Shown one piece after another: positions 6,353 through 11,949 of a stretch of DNA of 11,949 nucleotides. Position 1 is the stretch's first letter, and every line of letters starts with the position of its first letter. The DNA is from Actinomycetes bacterium (GTDB lineage Bacteria > Actinomycetota > Actinomycetes > Actinomycetales > Micrococcaceae). The stretch lies in assembly GCA_023426375.1 (NCBI GenBank), contig JAFAAV010000023.1, positions 1 through 11,949 of the forward strand, given 5' to 3'. The translations under genes were made by a program, and so were the position numbers. Below the pieces are notes generated by a model. That model searched no databases. It worked only from the letters and a program-made list of their open reading frames with translations, and was not told the origin of the DNA.

Positions 6353-7080
6353 AACGCACCTCTCGTTTCAGCCGAGGAAGACTGCCGCGGCCCGTCTGTG
6401 GCCAGTTTCCGCCCCGCATAGAACTTGGTGCCGTAAACGATCGCGAAGAGCATGACCAGCAGCAGGCCGATGCTCGCGATGGGCACCACGTCAATGGGCA
6501 GCGTGTAGGCCATGATCACGCGAGCTACGGCGTCCAGGATGAAGGCCAGCCCCCAGGCGAGGGTCATGGTGCGGAAGATTTTCCGGAAGAACGGGTTGGT
6601 GTCCCAGTCGTGCTCCCACTGGGCGGCGGCGTCGGCAGGCATAACCGCAATGGTGGCTTCGAACAGGACTGGGCGGCGGCCGGCCAGGGAGATCAAGATC
6701 CAGAGGCCGATGAGCGCGGTGAGCCAACTTTCCCGCGCCAGGAGCAGTCGAGGGTCCGCACTGAACATCCCCACGGCCGTTCCGATGGCCAGGATGCTGA
6801 GGGTGAAGACGCCCAGCCGGTCGATCCGGCGGGTGCGGACGGTGGTGACGGCGATGCGGATTAGCGGCCCCACGGCACCGAGCATGAGCGCCAACCACGG
6901 ATCCGCGCCCGCCAACCGCAACCCGTAGTAGATGGCGAAAGGTAGAACCAGGTCGATACCAATCATTCCGGCCAGGGCTTTCTTGCGTCGCTCAGGCGGC
7001 GGCTTGCCCGGAACAGGCGGAGGCTGATCGGGAACCGGAGAATCACGTTCTACCGGCGGTGGTTTCGCAATGCGTTTCAT
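6349..7080 (-). CDS. VC0807-family membrane protein
   Basis: A 243-residue inner-membrane protein recognised as the VC0807 family, which has no established function. The first 34 residues are cytoplasmic, proline-rich and basic (PPPVERDSPVPDQPPPVPGK, then PPPERRKK). About six membrane segments follow: MIGIDLVLPFAIYYGLRLAG, WLALMLGAVGPLIRIAV, LGVFTLSILAIGTAVGMF, WLTALIGLWILISLAG, TMTLAWGLAFILDAVARVIM and VVPIASIGLLLVMLFAIVYG. The loop FEATIAVMPADAAAQWEHDW, then NPFFRKIFRTMTLAWG, is the clearest family signature. The ATG at 7080 overlaps the TetR stop codon as ATGA and has GAGGA 7 bases upstream. It is translationally coupled to both neighbours, so it is probably induced with the hydrolase under TetR control. 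Confidence 0.82.
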   Translation of the reverse strand: MKRIAKPPPVERDSPVPDQPPPVPGKPPPERRKKALAGMIGIDLVLPFAIYYGLRLAGADPWLALMLGAVGPLIRIAVTTVRTRRIDRLGVFTLSILAIGTAVGMFSADPRLLLARESWLTALIGLWILISLAGRRPVLFEATIAVMPADAAAQWEHDWDTNPFFRKIFRTMTLAWGLAFILDAVARVIMAYTLPIDVVPIASIGLLLVMLFAIVYGTKFYAGRKLATDGPRQSSSAETRGAL

Positions 7081-7715
7081 GATGAATCCTCGGTTCGGCG
7101 AGTGCCTGTCGCGAGCTCCACCACGGAGAGAAGTTCGCGGGTGTAAGCGGCCAGATCGAACGACGGGTCAACGACCAACCGCCCGGACGCGGTGTCGATC
7201 GCGCTCCTGATGATGATGGCCAGGAAATGCGCATCGAACTTTCTGAAGTCCCCGCTGCCCTGCCCCTCGCGCAAAAGTTCCTCGAGGTGCGCCAGCACCG
7301 GGTCTTCCCCCTGAGGAACAAAACTGTGAGTGCCGTCCGCCCCGCGAGCGTTGGAGACGATCTCCACCACGGCCCGGATTTCGGCCGCGTGTTCTTCCAG
7401 GAAGTGCAGGTTGGTCCGCACGTAGGCCGCGATTTTTTCACCGGGGCTCGTCTCGTGGGACAGCGCCTCAGCGATGGCCTGTCCGGCTCGCCCGTACACG
7501 TCGAAGACCACGCTGGACAGCAGATCGTCCTTGCCGGAGAAGTAATACAGCACCACGCTCTTGCTGATCCCGGCCCGCCGCGCAATTTCCGCGAGCGAAG
7601 CGCCCGAGTACCCGGACTCCGCCAGCACCTCGATGGCGCACTTCATGATCTGAGTCCGCCGAGCCGATTCGGTGAAGGTGGGATTCGAGCTCGTCTGCAC
7701 ACTGTTTGACCGCAT
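7077..7715 (-). CDS. TetR-family transcriptional regulator (first gene of a three-gene operon)
   Basis: A 212-residue one-component repressor. After a 14-residue flexible N-terminus, the TetR DNA-binding domain spans about residues 17-66: RTQIMKCAIEVLAESGYSGA, then SLAEIARRAGISKSVVLYYFSGKDDLL, a canonical helix-turn-helix. The C-terminal all-helical ligand domain carries AAYVRTNLHFLEEHAAEIRAVVEIV and LAIIIRSAIDTASGRLVVDP. The ATG at 7715 has no Shine-Dalgarno sequence; a TACGAT -10 box ends 6 bases upstream, so the mRNA is probably leaderless. A perfect GACCGATCGGTC palindrome immediately upstream of that box is the expected autoregulatory operator. The stop codon overlaps the start of the VC0807-family gene by four bases, and the same happens at the next junction, so all three genes should be derepressed together. 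The inducer is unknown. Confidence 0.92.
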   Translation of the reverse strand: MRSNSVQTSSNPTFTESARRTQIMKCAIEVLAESGYSGASLAEIARRAGISKSVVLYYFSGKDDLLSSVVFDVYGRAGQAIAEALSHETSPGEKIAAYVRTNLHFLEEHAAEIRAVVEIVSNARGADGTHSFVPQGEDPVLAHLEELLREGQGSGDFRKFDAHFLAIIIRSAIDTASGRLVVDPSFDLAAYTRELLSVVELATGTRRTEDSS

Positions 7716-7721
7716 GGTCTA

Positions 7722-7727
7722 ATCGTA
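7722..7727 (-). promoter_or_regulatory. -10 box (TACGAT) for the TetR operon, giving a leaderless start
   Basis: TACGAT on the minus strand ends 6 bases before the ATG at 7715. That places the predicted transcription start on or next to the A of the start codon. No clear -35 hexamer is present at 16-18 bases, which fits a weak or repressor-controlled promoter. Confidence 0.5.
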
Positions 7728-7739
7728 GACCGATCGGTC
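7728..7739 (-). promoter_or_regulatory. TetR operator palindrome GACCGATCGGTC
   Basis: A perfect 12-bp palindrome directly adjoining the -10 box, inside the -10/-35 spacer. Many TetR/AcrR autoregulators use similar GACCGATCGGTC-type sites. Binding here would block RNA polymerase. The assignment to the adjacent regulator gene is inferred from position. Confidence 0.65.
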
Positions 7740-7744
7740 AGATA

Positions 7745-7766
7745 CGGATAGAGCTACCCCTATCCG
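7745..7766. repeat. Second inverted repeat upstream of the TetR operon
   Basis: CGGATAG (7745-7751) and CTATCCG (7760-7766) form a perfect 7-bp inverted repeat with an eight-base centre. It lies at the expected -35 position of the TetR promoter. It could be a second protein-binding site or a small hairpin. Confidence 0.4.
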
Positions 7767-7781
7767 GAACTCAAGCAGGAA

Positions 7782-7805
7782 CGCCCCCGCCCGACCGCGG
7801 GGGCG
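7782..7805 (-). terminator. Hairpin terminator after the RclA-type oxidoreductase gene
   Basis: CGCCCCCGC (7782-7790) and GCGGGGGCG (7797-7805) form a perfect 9-bp GC-only stem with a six-base loop, 8 bases after the stop codon at 7813. The minus-strand continuation is TTCCTGCTT, a mild T-rich stretch. Confidence 0.75.
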
Positions 7806-7812
7806 CCCGGTC

Positions 7813-9249
7813 TTACTCCAGCTGGCCCAGAACCTCGTTCAGGGCTTCAGTGGAAGAGGGGTGCGTCCAGATACCGTCACGCAGTTCGCTCGCGGTCACC
7901 CCGGCGCGCATTGCCAGCGCCACCAGGTTGATGACCTCCTGCGAATCCACGTGGAACAACCGGGTGCCCAGCACCTGGTCGGTTTCGGCATCGACGACAA
8001 ACTTGATCACGCCGCGCGGATCCTGCACGGCCTTGGGGCGGGGCATGGCCTTGATGTCGGCCACCATGGCCGTCGCGACCTTCACGGAGCGCCCGGCCTC
8101 CCGAGCTTCACCTTCGGTCATACCCACAGCCGACAGCGGCGGCGTCAAGAACGTGGTGGTCGGCACGGCCACGCGCGAGGACACGCGCCGCGAGCCATCC
8201 CCGGTCAACGCGCTCATGACCACGCGGCTGTCATCCAAGGACAGGTAGGTCTGCTGCGGGCCGCCGTGTACGTCACCCATGGCATAGACGCCCTCGGCCG
8301 TCGTACGCAGGTGATCGTCCACGACCACCGCACCCTTGTCATCGACCTCGACGCCAGCCGCTGCCAAGTTGAGCCCCTCGGTGGCGGGCTTGCGCCCGGT
8401 GGCGACCAGAACGGCGTCGGCTTCGATGGACTCGCCACCGGACAAGGCAACGGCCAGCGCGCCCTCGCGCGCCTTGATCGCGTCCGCAGACGCGTCCGTT
8501 CGTAGCGTGATTCCCGCGTTGGTCAGCACGTCGACGACGACGCCGCGCACGTCATCGTCCTCGTTCGGCAAGATCGTCTCGCCGCGGGCGATCACGGTGA
8601 CCTGCGATCCGAAATTGCTGAACATCGAGGCGAACTCCAGGCCGATGGGACCACCGCCGATGATCGCCAGGCGCTGCGGGAACGGCTCCGCGTGCTGGAT
8701 GGAGGTGGAGTCGTAAACGCCCGGCAGGTCGATGCCCTCGATGGGCGGCATGACAGGCGTGGCTCCGGTGTTGATGACCACGGTTACGGCGGTGATGCGC
8801 AAGTGTTCGGCCAGGCCACGGCCACCCGCGGACGGGGTGACCTCGACCTCGCGGGGACCCACAAAGCGTGCGCGACCGTCCACCACGGTCACGGCGTCAT
8901 GGTCCGCGAGCATGTGGAAGTTCACGTCGTTGAGCTTGCCGATCAGGGAATCCCGGTAGTCGACGGCATCCTCGAAGAACTTCTGATCGCCGTCCGCCGC
9001 GCGCTTCTCGGAAGCCGAGTGGATCAGCGTTTTGGTGGGCACGCAGCCGATGTTGATGCACGTGCCGCCATACATCGCGGCACTCTGTTCGACCATGACC
9101 ACGTTCTTACCGGCGGCGGCCATCTTCCCGGCGAACGTCTTGCCACCCTTGCCCCAACCGATGACCAGAACGTCCACGGCCAGATGGCGGGGTTCTTGCA
9201 CCTCCTGTTCGGAGGTGCCGGTGGCGGATACGGACGGCTTGGCGTTCAC
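7813..9249 (-). CDS. rclA: RclA-type FAD/NAD(P)-dependent pyridine nucleotide-disulfide oxidoreductase
   Basis: A 478-residue flavoprotein disulfide reductase. The FAD-binding GWGKGGKTFAGKMAAAGKNV (about 31-50) is followed by the redox pair in MYGGTCINIGCVPTKTL (Cys64, Cys69). FHMLADHDAVTVVDGRARF, IIGGGPIGLEFASMFSNFGS (NAD(P) fold, 196-215), TTAEGVYAMGDVHGG (second FAD site) and a C-terminal dimerisation domain with WTHPSSTEALNEVL (His463, Glu468) follow. GTCINIGC, GWGKGGKT in place of GxGxxG, NFHMLAD and the closing THPS motif match E. coli RclA (reactive chlorine resistance, Cu(II) reduction) better than lipoamide dehydrogenase or mercuric reductase, judged from memory. It has a 25-residue N-terminal extension relative to RclA. 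The start is a GTG at 9249 with AAGGA 5-6 bases upstream. It is divergent from a TetR gene and ends in its own terminator. A role in oxidant or hypochlorite defence is inferred. Confidence 0.85.
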   Translation of the reverse strand: MNAKPSVSATGTSEQEVQEPRHLAVDVLVIGWGKGGKTFAGKMAAAGKNVVMVEQSAAMYGGTCINIGCVPTKTLIHSASEKRAADGDQKFFEDAVDYRDSLIGKLNDVNFHMLADHDAVTVVDGRARFVGPREVEVTPSAGGRGLAEHLRITAVTVVINTGATPVMPPIEGIDLPGVYDSTSIQHAEPFPQRLAIIGGGPIGLEFASMFSNFGSQVTVIARGETILPNEDDDVRGVVVDVLTNAGITLRTDASADAIKAREGALAVALSGGESIEADAVLVATGRKPATEGLNLAAAGVEVDDKGAVVVDDHLRTTAEGVYAMGDVHGGPQQTYLSLDDSRVVMSALTGDGSRRVSSRVAVPTTTFLTPPLSAVGMTEGEAREAGRSVKVATAMVADIKAMPRPKAVQDPRGVIKFVVDAETDQVLGTRLFHVDSQEVINLVALAMRAGVTASELRDGIWTHPSSTEALNEVLGQLE

Positions 9250-9269
9250 GGGGTTCCTTCTTCTCTCGG

Positions 9270-9287
9270 CCGAACAGAATCGTTCGG
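9270..9287. promoter_or_regulatory. Third, degenerate operator-like palindrome CCGAAC-N6-GTTCGG
   Basis: CCGAAC (9270-9275) and GTTCGG (9282-9287) are perfect 6-bp arms with a six-base spacer, the same 18-bp geometry as the two sites to the right. It overlaps the next site by two bases and shares the ATCGTTC half with it. It lies in the predicted leader of the oxidoreductase gene. Confidence 0.35.
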
Positions 9288-9303
9288 AGAATGATCGTTC
9301 TCC
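9286..9303. promoter_or_regulatory. Operator 1: GGAGAATGATCGTTCTCC
   Basis: An 18-bp near-perfect palindrome with one mismatched pair (T/G at positions 7 and 12). It covers the predicted transcription start of the oxidoreductase gene. It is almost identical to a second copy 27 bp away, centre to centre, and is a probable binding site for the divergent TetR regulator. Confidence 0.7.
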
Positions 9304-9307
9304 AGCT

Positions 9308-9336
9308 AGCCTAGAGAATCATCATTCTCCACGCAA
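9308..9336 (-). promoter_or_regulatory. Promoter of the RclA-type oxidoreductase gene
   Basis: On the minus strand, TTGCGT (9331-9336) and TAGGCT (9308-9313) are separated by exactly 17 bases. The spacer is almost exactly operator 2. The predicted start of transcription falls around 9301, inside operator 1, leaving a leader of about 50 bases. Confidence 0.55.
9313..9330. promoter_or_regulatory. Operator 2: AGAGAATCATCATTCTCC
   Basis: An 18-bp palindrome with GAGAAT/ATTCTC arms. It matches operator 1 at 15 of 18 positions. It fills the spacer of the oxidoreductase promoter and lies about 25 bases upstream of the TetR start, so one protein bound here could control both genes. Confidence 0.7.
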
Positions 9337-9353
9337 AGGGGCACTTCAGAACC

Positions 9354-9956
9354 GTGACCGAGACAGCCGACCTCGCCCCGCTTGCCGCCCACGCCGAGCT
9401 CACGGATGACCCCATCCTCCGCGCAGCCGCCCACCTGTTTTATCGCCGCGGAATCGGCAACGTCTCGATTCAAGACATTCGACAGTTGGCCGGCGTGAGT
9501 CTCAAAGCGCTCTACGCCCGCTATCCCTCCAAAGAATCACTGGTCACGGCCTATCTTCGGTCGACTCACGCGGGGTGGACCCGCTCCTTGGAAGAAACCG
9601 TGGCCGCCGCAGTTCCGGACGCACGGAACGGCATCACACTGGAGGGCCCCGCTCGCGCAGCTGCCGTCACCGCGCTGTTCGAGTGGCTGGGCGAATGGTT
9701 CGCCACCCCGGATTTCGTGGGCTGCGGCATCGCCAACACCCGCGGCGAACGCCTGAGCGAGGAAGCTCAAGAGGTCATCCGCGATCACGATCGCCACGTG
9801 CGGTCCTACATGGACCGGATCGGCGGATCGCCCGAGGCCGGCGGTTCACTGTTCGTACTCATGGAGGGCGCCATCTCCACCGCGGCCGGCACGGGCGACC
9901 CGGACTATGCCCGGGTCGCCCTCCACACCGCTCGCGCGGCACTCGACCTAGCCTGA
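9354..9956 (+). CDS. TetR-family regulator divergent from the RclA-type gene
   Basis: A 200-residue TetR repressor and the only plus-strand gene. The DNA-binding domain is about residues 18-66: DDPILRAAAHLFYRRGIGNV, then SIQDIRQLAGVSLKALYARYPSKESLV, a canonical helix-turn-helix. The ligand domain includes LFEWLGEWFATPDFVGCGIANTRGE with the only cysteine, Cys124, placed like the cysteine of the G-C-x-x-x-N segment common in this subgroup. That makes thiol-based sensing possible but unproven. The start is a GTG at 9354; AAAGGGG (9335-9341) is 12 bases away, longer than ideal, so initiation may be weak. It shares a 104-base intergenic region with the oxidoreductase gene and its two operator-like sites, so it probably represses both that gene and itself. 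It converges on the secreted lipase gene with 28 bases between the stops. Confidence 0.9.
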   Translation: MTETADLAPLAAHAELTDDPILRAAAHLFYRRGIGNVSIQDIRQLAGVSLKALYARYPSKESLVTAYLRSTHAGWTRSLEETVAAAVPDARNGITLEGPARAAAVTALFEWLGEWFATPDFVGCGIANTRGERLSEEAQEVIRDHDRHVRSYMDRIGGSPEAGGSLFVLMEGAISTAAGTGDPDYARVALHTARAALDLA

Positions 9957-9972
9957 GCTCACGAGCTCCGGC

Positions 9973-9987
9973 TGATCACTGTGATCA
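9973..9987. repeat. Perfect palindrome between convergent genes
   Basis: TGATCAC (9973-9979), a single T, and GTGATCA (9981-9987). It overlaps the stop codon of the lipase gene and follows a GAGCT/AGCTC mini-stem (9955-9968) just after the TetR stop. Together they may act as a weak bidirectional terminator; no T-tract is present. Confidence 0.35.
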
Positions 9988-11343
9988 CAACCGCCAGCAC
10001 GAACTCACCTGCGGCAAGCCGTTGAATCGGGCATCGAGGTGGGTCAACATGGCCGGCACGCCCTCGAGATAGCCGCCCAGGTGGGTGGGGGTGACCAGGG
10101 TCTGGAACGAGACGTTGGTACCGGCGGCGCACCAGCGCTGGGCGAGCTCGCGTCCGGCACGGTAGGGCACGACGTCGTCGGCGGGACCGTGGGCGATGCG
10201 CACGGGAACGGCCGGGCGCCTACCCTCGGTGCCGTTCGTCTGCTGGGCGAGGTAACCGGCCAGCTCGGGCTGACCCAGGAGCTGGGTGAACGTGCTGCCG
10301 TCCTTGGTGAGCGAGCTGGTGGGCACCAATGCGTGGTCCAGCACCGCGTTGATCACGCACGACTCCTGGGCCTTCTCGTAACGCGCCAGGCCGTCCTCGT
10401 TGAGTTCACCGCGGGCATCCGCACCTGCCTCAGTGGCCGCGCCCATCACGTAGAACGCCAGGCCCGAGAACAGCGTGGAATCAATGTGCTTACCGGTGGC
10501 CGGCAGGTCCGCCGGCGGCGCACCCGCCCACGCGGTCTTGATCTTCAGTTCCGGGGCGTACGTGGGCGCGGTTTCCGCCGCCGACGCCGTGGCCCCGCCA
10601 CCCTGCGAGTAGCCCACCATGGCCACGGGTGTCTCGGCAGCAATGCCCGGAATGCCTGCGCGCTGGGCGGCGCGGCCGGCGTCGAGTACGGCGTGCGCCT
10701 GATCCACGCGGTTCATGTAGGTGTGCGGGCCCTCGGTGCCCAGACCGATGTAGTCCGGGACCACCACCGAGTATCCGGCGTTGATCAGGCCGGTCAGGGA
10801 GAGGCCTTCGTACTCCATTCCGAGCGCCATCTGGCGCGACGGTGCGCAGCGGTCGGCCATGCCCTGGGTGCCGGGAGAGAACACGACGAGCGGGCGCGGA
10901 CCCTTCTTGGGCCACGCGGCGTTGGACGCCAACACCGTGCCGGTGGTCCCCACCGCCTGCCCGTGGCTGCTGGTGGTGCGGTACATGATCCGGGTGGCCT
11001 TGGCATTGGGCTGGATCAGCTTGACCGGATCCAGATAGAACTTGGCGGGCTCTTGGCGCACCAGATCGCCGTTATTGGCGGGTAGCTGTGCGGGTGTGGC
11101 GTAGAAATCGGTGTCCGTGGTTTCGGAGAGTTGCTTCAGCGCGCGGTCGCGCTCCAGATCCGATTGATCGACCCCGGCTTCCTCCAACACCTGAGCCTGC
11201 TCGGCCGGAGGTAACTCCGCCAGGCCGTCATCCGCGGCGTGGGCTGGACCCATGGCGGTCATCATCAGACAAGCACCCGCGACCGCAGCGAGCGTACTTT
11301 TCCAGGGAAGGGTTGAGCGAGTAGAGCCGGGTGAATGAGCCAC
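9985..11343 (-). CDS. Secreted lipase-like alpha/beta hydrolase (LIP family)
   Basis: A 452-residue exported hydrolase resembling the secretory lipase (LIP) family, which cleaves acylglycerols or other esters. A Sec signal peptide is clear: basic n-region (TRSTLPWK), hydrophobic LAAVAGACLMMTAMG, and an AHA cleavage site after about residue 36. The mature part has an acidic helical N-terminus, then LVVFSPGTQGMADRCAPS (oxyanion region), GYSVVVPDYIGLGTEGPHTY, the nucleophile elbow MVGYSQGGGA with Ser246, the acid in AHGPADDVVPY (Asp389/390), and the base His421 in TPTHLGGY. Four cysteines in the mature part (about 166, 329, 405 and 449) could form two disulfides. The GTG at 11343 is chosen because GGAGG lies 5 bases upstream; the longer frame from 11376 would spoil the signal peptide. 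It is apparently a single-gene unit, 113 bases after the RNA methyltransferase gene. Confidence 0.88.
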   Translation of the reverse strand: MAHSPGSTRSTLPWKSTLAAVAGACLMMTAMGPAHAADDGLAELPPAEQAQVLEEAGVDQSDLERDRALKQLSETTDTDFYATPAQLPANNGDLVRQEPAKFYLDPVKLIQPNAKATRIMYRTTSSHGQAVGTTGTVLASNAAWPKKGPRPLVVFSPGTQGMADRCAPSRQMALGMEYEGLSLTGLINAGYSVVVPDYIGLGTEGPHTYMNRVDQAHAVLDAGRAAQRAGIPGIAAETPVAMVGYSQGGGATASAAETAPTYAPELKIKTAWAGAPPADLPATGKHIDSTLFSGLAFYVMGAATEAGADARGELNEDGLARYEKAQESCVINAVLDHALVPTSSLTKDGSTFTQLLGQPELAGYLAQQTNGTEGRRPAVPVRIAHGPADDVVPYRAGRELAQRWCAAGTNVSFQTLVTPTHLGGYLEGVPAMLTHLDARFNGLPQVSSCWRL

Positions 11344-11348
11344 GGGAA

Positions 11349-11353
11349 CCTCC
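11349..11353 (-). promoter_or_regulatory. Ribosome binding site fixing the lipase start
   Basis: GGAGG on the minus strand, 5 bases before the GTG at 11343. It selects the shorter product with a normal signal peptide. Confidence 0.75.
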
Positions 11354-11456
11354 GTTATCAGAATGTGATGTGACACACACTAACTATGGAGTAACCAAGG
11401 GCGTATCCCCCTGGGGTATGAACCTTCCGATGTTCAATCGACCGGGTCGAATGGCG

Positions 11457-11949
11457 TCAATTGACCCGCTGCTCGAACACGTGCCGACGGATCCACGCGT
11501 GCATCGCCACAGCCGCCGCGGCACCGGCGTTGATGGAACGGGTGGAGCCGAACTGCTCGATGGCCAGAACGGCATCCGCGGCCTCGATGACCTCCGGGGA
11601 CACCCCCGGGCCCTCCTGCCCGAACACCAGAACGCACTTCTTGGGTAGGTCGAAGGTCTCGATCAGCTCCGAACCCGGAACGTTGTCGATGGCCAACACG
11701 GGCAACCCCTCGGACTTTGCCCACTCAATGAAGTCCGGCACGGAGGGGTGATGGCGAACGTGCTGATAGCGGTCGGTGACCATGGCTCCGCGACGATTCC
11801 AGCGGCGTCGCCCGACGATGTGGACCTCGCGCGCTAGGAACGCGTTGGCGGTGCGCACCACGGAACCGATGTTGAAGTCGTGTTCCCAGTTCTCCACAGC
11901 CACGTGGAATTCATGACGCCGCGTGTCCAAGTCCGCGATGATCGCGTCC
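11457..11949 (-). CDS. SpoU/TrmH-family RNA 2'-O-methyltransferase (5' end beyond the window)
   Basis: A SPOUT-class methyltransferase that uses S-adenosylmethionine to methylate a ribose 2'-OH in tRNA or rRNA. The reading frame stays open to the right edge (DAIIADLDTRRHEFHVAVEN), so the start lies outside; the TTG at 11930 is internal and is not the start. Family motifs are clear: motif 1, NWEHDFNIGSVVRTANAF; motif 2, VLVFGQEGPGVSPEVIEAAD; and motif 3, IEQFGSTRSINAGAAAAVAM, which form the SAM-binding trefoil knot. The C-terminus ends HAWIRRHVFEQRVN. The conserved Arg in SVVRTAN and the Ser-Thr-Arg-Ser-Ile-Asn segment are intact. The exact RNA target cannot be told from sequence. Confidence 0.93.
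   Translation of the reverse strand, partial: DAIIADLDTRRHEFHVAVENWEHDFNIGSVVRTANAFLAREVHIVGRRRWNRRGAMVTDRYQHVRHHPSVPDFIEWAKSEGLPVLAIDNVPGSELIETFDLPKKCVLVFGQEGPGVSPEVIEAADAVLAIEQFGSTRSINAGAAAAVAMHAWIRRHVFEQRVN

Noticed and set aside
7813..9249. Dihydrolipoamide dehydrogenase or mercuric reductase identity for the flavoprotein
   Set aside because: No pyruvate or oxoglutarate dehydrogenase genes and no mer genes are nearby, there is no N-terminal heavy-metal domain or C-terminal Cys pair, and the GTCINIGC and NFHMLAD motifs fit RclA better.
11244..11343. Lipoprotein signal in the lipase (VAGAC before the AHA site)
   Set aside because: The residue three before the cysteine is Ala rather than Leu/Val/Ile, and a good signal peptidase I site (AHA) follows, so a secreted protein is more likely than a lipoprotein.
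11362..11379. TGTGATGTGACACA upstream of the lipase gene as a CRP site
   Set aside because: The half-site spacing is two bases short of the 16-base CRP consensus and the inner A/T positions do not match.
11402..11419. Apparent hairpin TATCCCCCTGGGGTAT as a terminator for the RNA methyltransferase gene
   Set aside because: Only CCCC/GGGG pairs, with a two-base loop; the flanking TAT/TAT do not pair, so it cannot form a stable hairpin.

Overview
The window is a compact, GC-rich (roughly 60-65% by eye) chromosomal stretch from an actinobacterium, most likely in the order Micrococcales. The evidence is codon use with G/C in third positions, frequent GTG starts, TANNNT-type -10 boxes, an actinobacterial DUF3151 gene and an actinobacterial class II aldolase. 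I cannot name a species. There are 12 protein-coding genes. All but one lie on the minus strand; two are cut by the window edges. No rRNA, tRNA, CRISPR array, IS element or prophage gene was seen.

Reading in the direction of transcription (right to left): a 5'-truncated SpoU/TrmH-family RNA methyltransferase (11457-11949); a secreted lipase-like alpha/beta hydrolase (9985-11343); an RclA-type FAD disulfide oxidoreductase (7813-9249) divergent from the only plus-strand gene, a TetR regulator (9354-9956). The two share an intergenic region with repeated 18-bp operator-like palindromes. Next is a translationally coupled three-gene operon of a second TetR regulator, a VC0807-family membrane protein and a small alpha/beta hydrolase (5636-7715), headed by a GACCGATCGGTC palindrome and an apparently leaderless start. 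Then come an unrecognised 88-residue protein (5280-5546) and class II fructose-bisphosphate aldolase (4158-5180), which is followed by a strong 14-bp hairpin terminator.

The left third holds an M20-family amidohydrolase (2636-4030) and an AbgT-family transporter (938-2572). They look like a two-gene uptake-and-hydrolysis operon for p-aminobenzoyl-glutamate or a similar N-acyl amino acid, and a CRP-like GTGA-N6-TCAC site lies just upstream. A DUF3151 gene (424-846) and the N-terminal 98 codons of alanine dehydrogenase (1-296) follow.

The housekeeping backbone (RNA methyltransferase, aldolase, DUF3151) resembles a neighbourhood I recall from other actinobacteria. The regulator-linked modules look like lineage-specific insertions between these genes. 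The most interesting parts are the regulatory layouts: the RclA/TetR divergent region with repeated palindromes over a predicted promoter, and the self-contained TetR operon. Nothing here proves a wholly new system. The least understood pieces are the VC0807/hydrolase operon and the 88-residue protein.
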